Below are positions 33,131 through 44,221 of a DNA stretch of 64,000 nt, piece by piece. Each line of letters begins with the position of its first letter. Positions within the stretch are counted from its first letter, which is position 1. The translations under genes and the position numbers were made by a program. Below the pieces are notes generated by a model, which did not search any database, had not been told where the DNA came from, and worked only from the letters and a program-made list of their open reading frames with translations. Source of the DNA: Platycnemis pennipes (Eukaryota > Arthropoda > Insecta > Odonata > Platycnemididae); NCBI GenBank assembly GCA_933228895.1, contig OW121854.1, positions 55,718,609 through 55,782,608 on the forward strand, given 5' to 3'.

Positions 33131-33765
33131 CTATATGTTACTCTTTATTATTACCCGTTGCTTTGGGTAGAGGGCGCCATATAAACTTGGCCGTTGAAGC
33201 ACCCAAAATCTCTGGCCTACTGCCCGAACATTCGAAAATGCGAAGGCGAAGCATTGGATTCCCACGCACCTCATCGGTCTGAGTCGGTTCAAAGGAAAAA
33301 CTACGCCCGGAGCAATCTTCTTCCACACTCGCCATTCATATCGTTCCCTCTGATCACTTTCTCCGGCGCCACTCACCTACATATAAGCGCGATCTCGGCG
33401 ACCGCCGGCGGAGAAGTCAAACCGGGACAAGGTCAGCCGAGCGAGTGCGTGGGACATCCAACACTGACCTCACTCGGCGGCAATCGGATCCAGGGAAGGG
33501 CGACATAATAATGATAGTCGGGATTACGTGGAACGGGTGCGCGGAGGAATGCCGCGGAGAAGTGAATGCGTCTCTGGTCCCTCTGGTCGATCGAGGTGCT
33601 CGCAGTGAGAGGCGCGGGCAGAAACTGGTTCACATTCAGTCCTCGGCCGGCGAGGCGGGCGTAGTGCACCGTGACTGGTTCGTTTGTGGGCCATTGAAAT
33701 CAACCGCCACGCCCCTCCCGTGAAGACCGTCGTCTCTCCTCCACGTGGTGATCTCAGTGTGCGAG
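33131..33765 (-). promoter_or_regulatory. CpG-rich island with splice donor, candidate promoter/first exon
   Basis: G+C- and CpG-rich. On the minus strand ATATGTAG/GTGAGT is a strong 5' splice site (last exon base 33377), so a first exon could lie at about 33378-33720. On the plus strand ATATAAG at 33381-33387 could instead be a TATA box. A CACGTG E-box lies near 33742. Overlapping ORFs of 78-104 codons exist on both strands but show no recognisable domain. Direction undecided. Confidence 0.35.
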
Positions 33766-33776
33766 AATACCATTAA

Positions 33777-34812
33777 GGAGGCTCCACCGAATTATGGAGT
33801 AGATGTCATTTTTGTGAAACTTTCAGGACACACAATGTTTTGGCCCTTCTATAGATTGGCAATGATATAATGAGGCTTTCCATCATATATTTGAAGAAAA
33901 AAGACGTTGAATTCAGCTATTTTATACGTGGTTGTACGACAGAGATTGGTTATTGCAGTAAAATTTGCAGATTAATAATGTAAAGAGAAATGCCATCTTG
34001 ACGAAAAACTAATATAAGATGCGCAATTTTATTTAGAATTGTAAACAATTGTAGAATTTAGCATTGTAAACAATAGAAGAATCGAGTGGAGGGCAACGTC
34101 AAACCAATCCTAGGATTGTTGACCCTTGATGATGATGAGCATTGTAAAAATTTGCTCGCCTTACCACACTTATTGATATGAATAAATGTTTGCACGAAAA
34201 AAGCAGAAAAGCCCGAGTTACATGAAAGTGGCGCTACAGTATGTTGTTATCATTGGTAACGGTACTTGTGATGGAACGTGCTTACAAGCCTATTTACCAA
34301 CTTAATTTAGGAATATACCTTACCAGGGTCCTTCTCATATTTGTTATGTAATTTAAATATTTCATTGTTTATTGATATGGTGTAATTAATACCAATATTT
34401 CCACATGGTAGCAGCGTCATTTTTGCCAAACAATTTTAAAAAATATGAACAATAATAAAATTCAAAACAAAAAATAGTATTTGCAAGAGAATAGTTTAAA
34501 ACTAAGTAAGAAAATATTTAACCTATTTTAGAATACCTATTAGCGGGACTGAGCATGTATTCTCATTTTGTAAATTAAACGTGGCAACAACACGTCAGTA
34601 ATGTTCCGAAGTCAAAATGAGTTAAAAGAGCTTGTAAAAATAGAATGTAACCACAACACGCTATATAATAGCATACTCATAGAATTATTGTGTATGCGTT
34701 ATCACCCTATAGATGATTTTCCATATAGGTGTTTTCCTGGATCGGTATTTATTTATTAAATAACATAGCTCTTTTACGGGAGTTTGAATTGCGGAGTCAC
34801 GGTGGAACCTCC
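33777..34812. mobile_element. DNA transposon D (TTAA target), non-coding
   Basis: TIRs begin GGAGGCTCCACCG (left) and end CGGTGGAACCTCC (right). Flanked by TTAA at 33773-33776 and 34813-34816, the target duplication of piggyBac- and Kolobok-type elements. 1.04 kb, AT-rich interior, no transposase readable. Contains a 67-bp RTE-1 insertion at 34071. Confidence 0.75.
34071..34137 (+). mobile_element. 67-bp RTE-1 insertion with 11-bp TSD
   Basis: CAATAGAAGAATCGAGTGG, the TCAAACCAATCC 3' terminus and a GATGATGATG tail, flanked by AGCATTGTAAA at 34060-34070 and 34138-34148. A severely 5'-truncated LINE copy inside element D. Confidence 0.9.
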
Positions 34813-34816
34813 TTAA

Positions 34817-36150
34817 GGCAGGGACACAATCAACGAAACGGCTGACGTGAGATGTTTACGTGAAACGTGAGGCGGGAACTTTTTCTCTAGTGGACACAAT
34901 CAACGCACGCAACTCGCGAGTACAGAAGGGGGCGTCTATTAATTACGTGACGCGTGTATGGAGGGAGGGGAGGGGGTCGAACCGAATCTCACCTAATCTT
35001 ACGTGAGGGAGAGGGGGCGCTCTCGGCATATATCACGTAATTTTTTCCGCAAGAAACTGCGTAAAATTGCGAGAAAACTGGATTAAATTACGTAAAACAT
35101 GATTCACCACTAAAATATGGCTAAATCCTTCACAATAATATTTATCGCGGTTATGCGAACGCCATAAAGTAGCACAGTAGCCCTTCGATTGTTTAGCCAC
35201 TACCAGCCAGCCAAACGCGCGATTTCTCACTGTGATTCTAGACTACGTTCTTATTAGCCTTAAATACTAGTCTTTACTAGTCTTAGTTAAAAACTATTAA
35301 GCAAATTATAATTGTTTTTTTAATTAATCCAACGCTATCAAGTTTAGATTAACGTATTTACACTAAAAATACGCATTTTGAAAAATCTCGCGTGAGATTG
35401 GGGTTGGGGGGGCGAGCCAAATCTCACGACTCACGACATCTTACCAAGAGGGGACGGGGGGTCGAAAACTCGCCAAAATCGCCTCACGTAATAAGTGGAC
35501 GCCCCCGAACAATTGACTGTCGAAATCTGACGCAAAGGAAATCCGTAGCGAATGTAAAAAGGAGCTAACAATTAATTTAAAAGACTTTAGAGGTAGTTGC
35601 GTATTCCAAGTGTTGATGAAGTTACCAAATCGCTTAAGTTTCGTTTCATTCACAAAAATTAATTTGTGAAAATCGTGTGCAATCCTTCCTAACGAAATGT
35701 TCACTATCTCCAATGTCAACAATGGCAAACAAGCTTTTTCATGTCTTTAGTTACCATATAAAATCTCACTAAAACACTATCACTTCAAATAACTATAAAT
35801 TCATTGATTCCCTCATTATAATAAAAGTCAGGGAATTCTCTATGCTAAAATAAAAGACAGACATAAGTTTTACAATATTTGAGACTAAAATTTACATCAG
35901 AAGAGGCATGCATCCACTTTTATCTTCAATAACTCCCCACAGGTGACTCCTTGTCGCCAACTCCTGGGACAGTTTTCATTGGTTTTCCGTGTACATGAAA
36001 CGTGAGGGATGGAAGATGACCATCTCTCACGTGCACGTCTCACGTTACGCGCTGATTGTGTCCGTTTCCGTTCTCCCACCCATGCGCCACCTCTTCACGT
36101 TAAACGGTACACGTTTCACGTCACCCGTTTACGTTGATTGTGTCCCGGCC
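34817..36150. mobile_element. DNA transposon A, non-coding
   Basis: TIRs begin GGCAGGGACACAATCAACG at 34817 and, reversed, GGCCGGGACACAATCAACG at 36150; similarity extends inward through GTGAAACGTG-type words. Left flank TTAA/TAA; the right flank is directly joined to element B1 after one base, so its TSD cannot be read. No transposase readable. Start GGCCGGGA is shared with B elements. Element I is nested inside. Confidence 0.75.
34928..35506. mobile_element. DNA transposon I nested in A (3-bp TSD)
   Basis: TIRs GGGGGCGTCTATTAATTACG and, at the right end reversed, GGGGGCGTCCACTTATTACG; next to each lies GGGG-rich sequence with TCGA. Flanked by GAA at 34925-34927 and 35507-35509. GG-starting TIRs and a 3-bp TSD suit PIF/Harbinger, but GAA is not its usual TWA target. 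Non-coding, 579 bp. Confidence 0.7.
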
Positions 36151-36151
36151 A

Positions 36152-36687
36152 GGCCGGGATGACGATGAACGTTTTCTGACGTGACGGAAACGGACGGTGG
36201 CATTTTTGAAGTTTGGAGAATGGGAACACAATGAAGCCAATCACGACGGACGGACGTTGGCGTGACTCCGACGTACGTTGACGAAAGGTTGTCAAGGTCT
36301 AGCTTTGCCGTCGCGTTGGTTTCCGTCAGCCAATCACGAGTAACTTGAAAATGAAGTGGGGGTAAATGATCGGATGAGGGTGACACTTTTCAAAAAAAAA
36401 TTTCGACCACTGAAACTCGTTCTTTTTTGATTACATTTTCACTACACAACTTGCTATGTTCACACTTCCCTTACTCTACAAAAAATTTGGAAAATGGTAA
36501 AAACTTACGGTTTTACACCAATTCGAACCCAAGAGGTGACTGTTCGCCGCGCCGCCATATTGGAAAACGGCAGTGTTTCCTATCTGCCGTCGATCGTGAT
36601 ATGCCACCAACAATTGAGCCGCTACGTTGGCGTTCACTGCCACAGTCCGTTTCCGTCACGACAGAAAACGTTCATCGTAATCCCGGC
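36152..36687. mobile_element. DNA transposon B1
   Basis: Inverted ends of about 60 bp: GGCCGGGATGACGATGAACG at the left, the complement of GCCGGGATTACGATGAACG at the right. 536 bp, non-coding. Contains GGATGAGGGTGACACTTTTC, shared with the direct repeats at 31.4 and 33.0 kb. B2 next door is a second copy in the same orientation. Confidence 0.85.
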
Positions 36688-36730
36688 GATAAATCCAGAA
36701 ACGTTTGTTCCACGTTAAAGCTAGGCCTTA

Positions 36731-38076
36731 GGCCGGGATTATGATGAACGTTTTCTGACGTGACGGAAACGGACGGTAGCGTTGTTGAAATTAGGAGAAC
36801 GGGAACGCAATGAAGCTAATTACGACGGACGGACGTTGAGGAAAGCTTGTCAAGGTCTAGCTTTCCCGTCGCGTTGGTTTCCGTCAGCCAATCACGAGTG
36901 ACTTGGAAATGAAGTGGGGGTAAATGATCGGATGAGGGTGACACTTTTCAAAAAAAATTTTCGACCACTGATAATCGTCCTTTTTTGAAGAACTTTTCAC
37001 AACAATATGTTCACACTTCACTCACCCTAGTAAGTGGAAAAAAGTTTGGAAAAAGGTAAAAAATTACGGTTTTACACCAATTCGAACCCAAGAGGTGACT
37101 GTATGCCACGCCGCCATATTGGAAAACGGCAGTGTTTCTTAATAGGGTGGTTTCCTATTATTTTTTTATTGTCTTGATCGAAAGTTTATAACCTCTGGAG
37201 TACGTGTTTTAAGCCGTTCGATTTTTAAATGACGTTAAGTATTTTTCCTCATTAATTAAAAAGTGAAAAAAATCAATGGCGCGAAAACGCGACGGCAAAC
37301 TATTGCATGCCGGTTAATCCTACGCGTGACGTCAAACTATTTCCTTTACCTGCCACCAGGTGGTGCTGCGGGCGCTTCCAAATAGACGCCGCACTCCGTT
37401 AAAGCTTATGAACAAGTATTGGAGGCATATTTATTCCGTTAATTAATTATAATTAACTTTTATTTATTTATTTAACATTACTTATGCAGTTGATTCATTT
37501 AAAATCAGTTAGTATTCCTTTCACAAGCATATCATGTAGTTCGCCTATCGCCGCACGACCTTCACGCCATGCTTCGTCGTAGCAGAAGACACAGCGAGCA
37601 GGACGTCCTTGAGCCTATAAAATGACTAATAATACCATGTTTAACTGAGAATTCTTTTCCAACATTGATAGTTTTTACAGGTTAATACTAATCAATATTC
37701 ACTAGAGCTAAGGGGCCCTGAAATACAACGGTAAGTTCAGGAGACGAATTTTCCTATGCTTCGCAACGTAAACTACATACCTGTTACGTCAGCATGAAGG
37801 CAGCGCACCCCGCCATTTCAGAGCCTTTTCAAATGGCCTTAAAATTAACATTTAATTCTCTAGTAAACTGGGATTTCTCAATACAAACTTTTTGCGTAAA
37901 TTAAATACATTTATGGCAGGGCACAAATCGCAATTAATGAAGTCTGTTTTCTTTGATGAAGGAAACTACCCTATTGCCGTCGATCGTGATATACCACCAA
38001 CAATTGAACCGCTACGTTGGCGTTCACCACCACCATCCATTTCCGTCATGTCAGAAAACGTTCATCGTAATCTCGG
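36731..38076. mobile_element. DNA transposon B2, interrupted by C
   Basis: Same ends and interior as B1 (GGCCGGGATTATGATGAACG at left). Its colinear parts are 36731-37142 and 37974-38076; between them lies element C. Left flank TTA. The right end runs directly into a CR1 fragment. Confidence 0.85.
37145..37971. mobile_element. DNA transposon C nested in B2 (TA target)
   Basis: TIRs GGGTGGTTTCCT and, reversed, GGGTAGTTTCCTTC; TA at 37143-37144 and 37972-37973. Comparison with the uninterrupted B1 (TTTCCTATCTGCCG at about 36576) shows the empty site has a single TA. 827 bp, Tc1/mariner-like by target; no transposase readable. Confidence 0.75.
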
Positions 38077-38077
38077 A

Positions 38078-38656
38078 TAATGAACTTGGACGTGCGCAGC
38101 GAAGATCGGCAAGATCTGTGAAGGGAAAGTACGATAACTATACTAGCGTAGGTAATCAGTCTATTAAATGAACTAAAATGGGAATTGTCAGATCGTAGGC
38201 TGAAATTTAGACTTAATCTCTTAAATAAATTCCAAGATAATATTTTCTCTGATGGCGTCAAAAATATTTTGCGAACCCCAACTTACTATGGTACCGACTC
38301 TGTGCCATAATCACAAAAATTAGATAAATTGATTGCCGAACTGGCAGATTCTAAATGTATTTTATTTCTCATACAATTAGGGATATGAATAGCGGTAAAT
38401 ATACCTAATACGAGTGTATTAATGGATAGCATAGGTTGTTGCATGTTGGTATAAGGATCTCAAAGTAATCCAACTAGCAGCATTATATCGCATGATTGCT
38501 TTGCTCTTTATATGTTTTTTAAAAATTGAAGTTTAGACTAGTGTATTATTACTAATCCTTTTTTATGCAAGATATGTAGTGCATGTTTGGAGAGAATTCA
38601 CCCCCTGTCACACACCTTTATGGTGGCTAGCAGGGTATTATGTAGATGTAGATGTA
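38078..38656 (+). pseudogene. CR1/L2-like LINE, 3' fragment
   Basis: Begins TAATGAACTTGGACGTGCGC, equivalent to parent position about 25776, and runs to the terminal hairpin and GTAGATGTAGATG tail. Encodes the last part of the ORF2 C-terminal domain with stops and indels. 5' junction is exactly the end of element B2. Confidence 0.85.
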
Positions 38657-39185
38657 ACTTAGAGGCGTACTGCAGCACTAGACTTGCAACGATACTTCGT
38701 GCAATCAGATATGCGCATGGTTAGCGATGAGCTTGATATAGGAGCATGACCATGACCGGAAAAAAGATTTTTTAGTTTTCCCAATGCGATATTCTCTCCA
38801 CGAGTCATAGAGTTCTTCGGAAATAATTCATTTTGTAATGATATCACAAATTAACTCTTAATCATGGGGTGTTTTTTGAGCAATTAATACTAAGGAAAAC
38901 AGCGCGTTTTGTAGCAGTTTCCTCTGAGCGTACAGAAAGTGTCACTCCACTATTTTTTTAAAAGCTTGGTTGAGAAACCCTAGAGATTAGATGGCCTCTC
39001 GCAAGATTAAGGTTGCTTGAAAAATCCTAATCTCATGAATTTAAATCTGTCACTTCAGGCATATTTCTTCCACCGCAATAAATCTCCGGGACTGACGGAA
39101 GTGACAAATCAAGGTCTCTTTTTTGATTTGTGCTTTGGTGTTTTGGCAACAACGGAGAAACTTTGGTATTGGAAAGAAGTAGGAA
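38657..39185. other. non-coding stretch, nothing recognised
   Basis: No gene or repeat recognised. Confidence 0.4.
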
Positions 39186-39189
39186 TTTT

Positions 39190-39445
39190 AGGATCGGAGA
39201 GGTTTGGGTGGAGAGAAACCGAGCGTATGTATCAGCTAACTCTTCACGAAAAGCGCCAAGGGGTCTTCGGATTAACGTCCCATTCGATGGACGGTGCTCT
39301 GCTCTTTTAGTGCTCTCCGCACGGTACTCGACCAGGATACTGGCTTCTTCACTGAAAAATCTGCCTCTTTTGGGACCCAAACTTCGACCCTCGTGATGGA
39401 AAGCCATTACCCTTGCCACTACAACAATCAGGTCCCCTACTTTGT
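39190..39445 (-). mobile_element. SINE-A copy, minus strand
   Basis: GGTGGAGAGAAACCGAGCG, CTCTTCACGAAAAGCGCC, AACGTCCCATTCGATGGACG and reversed B-box region CCCAAACTTCGACCCTCGTG in order. Confidence 0.7.
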
Positions 39446-40471
39446 TCACTCAGTTCTAAGGACGACGGTTAAAAGAACATTCACCACTGACGGCGGCGTT
39501 CTACTTATCCCGGCTGCAGCATAACTTGTCTCTCGCACTCCTTGGAAATGTTAACGAGATGAAAACGGAGTGAATCGCAGCCATTCGTTGCATCAGGACG
39601 GTATATTTTTCCCCGAATAAGGGGGTCAAAGCTTTGATTTTCCATCAGGGTTATAGCCTTTTATTATGGCCATTTGTTTCTGATGGAGGCCAAAATCTCC
39701 GATAGCCCTCGATGCTCTAAAGTGATAGCGTGATTTGAAACAGGCGAACGATCATTGGAATGTGAGCGTAAACGTCGACAGTAAGTGTATATTCGTTTAC
39801 GGAGGCATTTTTTCCCCAGAAATATCGTTTATCGACTATACATTCATGCAGTGATGAAACTGAATCATAGCAGGCTCTGATATAAACCCCATAAATAAAA
39901 CCCAAGTTCAAGATACAAGAAGAAATCAAGGTTCTTTTGATCAAAGATCTATTCGGGGTATTGGAGGAGGACAGTAAGTCCTCGATTTACGTCGTTCCGA
40001 TTTACGTCTGATTCGATGCTAGCAAGGGTCGTCACGTGTTCCTATTCTGCCTCGAGTGTATATATATGTCGTAATTTTCTTAAGATCGAGTTTATGTTAG
40101 ATGTTGTGGCGTAACCCAGCGGATATAACTCCTTAAACACAATTCTATTGCCACCAGAACAGCATTCCGAAAGTCACCTGGTGTGCCAAGAAACTCAACT
40201 ATCCTCGGATGGAATACTTCAAGGTGCAGATTAATTGCTTTTTCTGAAGTCTGAATGCGTGCCATGAAAAACTTATTCCATTTCCTTCACTCAGCCTGCA
40301 AATAGAATTCCAGAAGAATTTCCACTCAATGAATCCTAATAGAATTCAGTTAAAATGCGTACTATTACATAGAACACTGAACCACGTGGGATTGAAGCCC
40401 GCAGTGCTTGTACCCGAAAAACGAAAGAACTCAAAATACCTTTGCTGGTTGCCCCCCATAAATATTTTACC
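39446..40471. other. non-coding stretch; possible pogo-like end at 39971
   Basis: CAGTAAGTCCTCGATTTACG at 39971 looks like a pogo/Tigger-type end (CAGT...CTCG.TTTACG), but no partner end was found. Otherwise nothing recognised. Confidence 0.35.
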
Positions 40472-40785
40472 TACAACTTTCTTCCACAGAGAAAAAATCA
40501 TTCACCTTGACCGGGACTCGAACCCTTACCCCCTGATTTCCGGCCAGGTGCTCTACGAGTTGAGCTACCAAGCTCAACTGGTAGAGCACCTTCTACTGGT
40601 AGCTGGTACAACTGGTAGCTCAACTGGTAGAGCACCTGGCCGGAAATCAGAGGGTCCGGGTTCGAGTCCCGGTCAAGGCGAATGATTTTTTTCTCTGTGG
40701 AATATCTTGCTATCGTGCATCTCAGCGGGTAACTCTGCTTAAGTTTTCGCGGCTAGCTCGCGAGCTTTGAATTTACAACTTTCTT
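40472..40785. mobile_element. SINE-B inverted dimer within one TSD
   Basis: TACAACTTTCTT at 40472-40483 and 40774-40785 is a perfect 12-bp TSD. Between them lie a minus-strand SINE-B part (40484-40578: body edge, B box GACTCGAACCC reversed, head ending TTGAGCTACCA) and a plus-strand full SINE-B (from about 40604: GGTAGCTCAACTGGTAGAGC, B box GGTTCGAGTCC, body to 40773), joined by a short spacer with extra ACTGGTAG words. The pair forms a long hairpin. The plus copy has the same 3' end as the copy at 419-570. Confidence 0.85.
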
Positions 40786-40919
40786 ATATACTCCTTGGAG
40801 TGGATATTGATTTTGGAGAGAGCGAGGGGTACATTTGGATATAAGGTGCTCCGACGCTTAATGCTACATCACTTCCTCTAGCTTGACAACGTTGTCTAAA
40901 GACTTTTTTAATCACAACA

Positions 40920-41000
40920 TTTAAGCCCGAAATGGGATCCGGTACCCATAAACTTTGGGTTGCCAAAACTGGTGCGTAGCTGGATAGCGGGTTTGGCTAA
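40920..41000 (-). mobile_element. SINE-C head, decayed
   Basis: GAAATGGGATCCGGTACCCA, TTTGGGTTGCC and GCTGGATAGC in the order of the copy at 50225. Weak B box. Confidence 0.4.
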
Positions 41001-42490
41001 GAGAATATAATTTAAAAGTATTTTTACACGTGATTCAGCCTGCAACATTTGGATTTTAAGACTTTATTTCAATTTTTCAATAGTGGGGAAAAACATTACA
41101 CACTCCCAATACTCGGCAATATTTACGTCTCTAAATGGGATCATTAAATAACACTGTGCGTTTGCAAACAAATATTGATACATTTCTTTAAAAAATGCAT
41201 GAATGAAGCTGCATTAACATATTTTCACCGTTTATTTTTCTAATTTAAATGAAACTGATTTAAATATTGCAACATGTGACAAGTACTAGCAGGAAATCAT
41301 GCTGAAGAATTGAAAAAATTATCACGATAGGTAATGAGATGCGCAAGGCGATAGGTATTGACTAACGATTTCCATCACGGAAGACACACTGAAAGGTAAG
41401 TAGTAGAACCGGTTATGCTCATGAATGGATTCATTTCCTCATTAACTGCCTATTCCCTACACTACTGCTAAAAAAAATCTTTATGTTATATATTCCCTCT
41501 GTATTTTTGGGATATATATAGGCATTTCTCTGACTGAACATTTTTTTTTAAGTTCCTGAGAGTAAGTTTTTTGTGATCTGAAAAGGATGAACAAAAAAAT
41601 ATTTTTGGCTAATCGTAATCGATCGCTCAGCAGCAAAACCTGAATGATATATTTTATCCATGAACATATACGTCAACGGTAAGGAATGACAGCTTACTCC
41701 ATTTTATCTTTCGAAGTAAACAAACGCAACGTTGACATTTCTATAAACTCCATGGCAGTCTTTCCGACTCTTATACTTTTCCAGTACTCTCTATAATCGC
41801 CTCGAGAACAAATTGGCGCCACACCTATCACTGACAACGTTCACGAAGCCTTTTATTGCCCCAATGACACTGCCGTTTCGTGAATATTACACGACACGGC
41901 CTTGGCTGGCCAGTTTTTTAAAAGAAACATACTCATCTCAATGCTAGCCGATGAGGCTGTTAAAATAAGGAATGTGTACATGGAGTGAAAATTGATGATT
42001 AAATGTTATCCATGCTTGACATACAAAGAGCTTTCTCAGAGGCGTCAAAAGCCTCGTGCCAACTCCTCCATCAGCGGTGCATAGCCATACTTACAATTTT
42101 ATATTATATCGGTTATAATACGTTTTGGTTGAAATCTCCTAACGTGTCCTAAATGCTCGATTTTCTGCAATATTTTTCTCTTCACGTTAGAATTTTTTCT
42201 ATCTCTTTTCATCGCATCGAAAAAAAAACCCATTCGCATGCTCTATCTTTCTCAATTTCTTAGCTTAAATCCCTCTGTAACACTTATCAGAACCCCATCG
42301 TTCCTGAATAAATTTTCTTTCCACCCACTCCACTCCCATTATATCCCCCGTCAACGTCCTTTCATCTATCACATCTGAAAAACGTCTTCGCTTGTCTTTA
42401 TTTCGGCCTCTCGGAATTTTTCGTTCTGCAAACCCACATATAAAATGCCAAATGTACTATTTCATGCCATTGATCCTGGATCTAGAGGGC
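41001..42490. other. non-coding stretch, possible LINE debris near 42.1-42.4 kb
   Basis: No motif readable with confidence. The pyrimidine-rich part at 42090-42430 has the texture of minus-strand RTE remnants. Confidence 0.35.
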
Positions 42491-42492
42491 TT

Positions 42493-42777
42493 GTGTTTGA
42501 AACCGTCAGGATTACCTAGAATAGGTAACCAATGAGTCATGTAGTGCAAACACGAATGGTTAACAAATTTAGTGTGTCATTAATTGTGTTCACTTGTGTT
42601 TTTCTTACCTGTCTCGACTATAGAGCCCTCAGATGAGATATAACACAAGTGTAAACAATAAATGAGGTTGTAATCAGCGGTTTTAACCCACCAAATTTGC
42701 GAACCATTTGTGTTTATATCACGTGACTCCTTGGTTACCTATTCGAGATACTCTCGATGATTTCGAACACAACCCCA
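42493..42777. mobile_element. foldback element / MITE
   Basis: Outer arms GTGTTTGAAACCGTCAGGA and, reversed, GTGTTCGAAATCATCGAGA; both continue with TCGAATAGGTAACC or CTAGAATAGGTAACC and with AACACRAATGGTT, to about 110 bp each. Central 40 bp unpaired. No TSD or coding sequence identified. Confidence 0.75.
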
Positions 42778-42864
42778 AAGGTCTCGGATCCATATAACAC
42801 CATGCTTCATATTTACTACTTCATTAGAACTTATATCTGCAGCATGTTTCTTAATGACAGTGGG

Positions 42865-43250
42865 ACATGACGATAACAGTAGCAGAGAAGTCAAGGTTGG
42901 AAGCATTCGAAATATGGCGCTATAGAAGAATGGTGAAGATGAAATGGCTCGACCAAGTGACTAACGAAGGAGTCTTAAGAAGAGTTGGAGAAAAGAGATG
43001 TCTACTGAAAACTTTGGAAAGAATAAAAGGCGACTTAATTTATCATTTATTGAGATATGATAAGACAATCGTCGAGAGAAAAGTGAATGGGAAAAATAAA
43101 ATAGAAAATTTACATGAGGTATAAGGAACAAAAAGTAGAAAAGCATGTAAAAGAGAATAATTATACTAATATGAAGAGGTTTATGCGTTGGAAGAATTGA
43201 GTGGATAGCTGCGTCAAACTAGTCTTAGGAATGCTGTCCTTTGCTGATGA
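42865..43250 (+). pseudogene. RTE-1 LINE C-terminus
   Basis: Plus strand: KSRLEAFEIWRYRRMVKMKW, LDQVTNEGVLRRVGEKRCLL, KTLERIKGDLIYHLLRYDK, then TIVERKVNGK, a stop, and the 3' terminus GCTGCGTCAAACTAGTCTTAGG with a TTTGCTGATGA tail. Same subfamily as 15700-16095, 5'-truncated before the RT domain. Confidence 0.8.
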
Positions 43251-44220
43251 ACAATTTCATTACAGACTAAAATAAATCACCTCTGACAGCTACCGTTGAA
43301 AGACCGCAAAAGAGTGATATTGGCCTTAGTTGCAATTTCTCAATGTTTATTTTCTAAACACTCCCTTATTATAAATAATTCCCTCGGAATTGGCAAAAGC
43401 GGGGGTAAAAGAACCAGTGTCACCGCATTAGGTATTTCTTTGGTTGTTTTACATGTGTCTTCTCTCAGAGAGGTAGAATTGTAGCCCAACATACCGTGGC
43501 TTTTGCTTCTGACCGGAAGGCTCCAACTTTTAATTTGACAATGTCTTTCTAAACTCGGGTGGAAAACCCATGCCGTAAGACGCTTTCGACAGAAAGAGTA
43601 AATTTTGGTATGATTATTCTGAGGAAATAGGTGACTCAGGGAAATGACCCTGAGACTTGAATATCAAATACTAATACTCAGCGTACAATCTCCGTGGAAC
43701 TGGTGATCGTTTTTTCTCTGGCACTTAATTCCAAGGCCTACTTCGTACATGCTTACGCTGTCTCCATCTTCAGATGATTGACTAACCTAAAGAATAAGAC
43801 CTTTTGCCTTTAAAATAGGGATTGGCAACTTTTCTGAAGCATTCTAAAGCAGCGTTTACAAGTAGCAGTTGACTGCTATATAAGCCGCAAAGTGTGAGAC
43901 ATGTCGCTATCGCTAGTACTACGTTGGGTCCGTACCAGGTTCTATGCAGCTTAAAGCCGCTAGCTCGGCGTTGTCATAACAAAGAAGAAGCGTTTGATGT
44001 CACTAGTGATAGTCGCTTCAATATTCTTGAAATTCTTCAAGCAACAAATTCCAATGACATTTATTTTGTCAACCCATTCTTTAAAGAGTAGAATACTGTC
44101 TTCGGGAAGAGATATGCTTGTTATTATATTCAATTTCTGATATCAGACGTCGTGTATTGCTTTCCGTTGGCGACTGTTGCGATTAGTAAATTGATTTCCA
44201 GACCTCTTTTTTTAATATAT
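43251..44220. other. non-coding stretch with a ribozyme-like remnant
   Basis: Minus strand 43773-43741 reads CTGAAGA, then a stem (GACAGC with GCATGT, loop GTAA) and GAAG, followed by GTGCCAGAGAAAAAAC, resembling the Penelope-like ends at 11.6 and 21.8 kb. Otherwise nothing recognised. Confidence 0.4.
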
Positions 44221-44221
44221 A

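Noticed and set aside
35441..35728. 95-codon minus-strand ORF in element A as a transposase
   Set aside because: No transposase motif (DDE, MADF or Myb-like) could be read and it overlaps element I's end.
40604..40680. A possible functional tRNA gene (GGTAGCTCAACTGG ... GGTTCGAGTCC)
   Set aside because: It continues into the SINE-B body, is inside a TSD-flanked insertion and is repeated elsewhere; treated as a SINE head.
41331..41410. Strong donor GAAAG/GTAAGT near 41396 as end of an exon
   Set aside because: All three frames upstream are closed by stops and no good acceptor precedes it.
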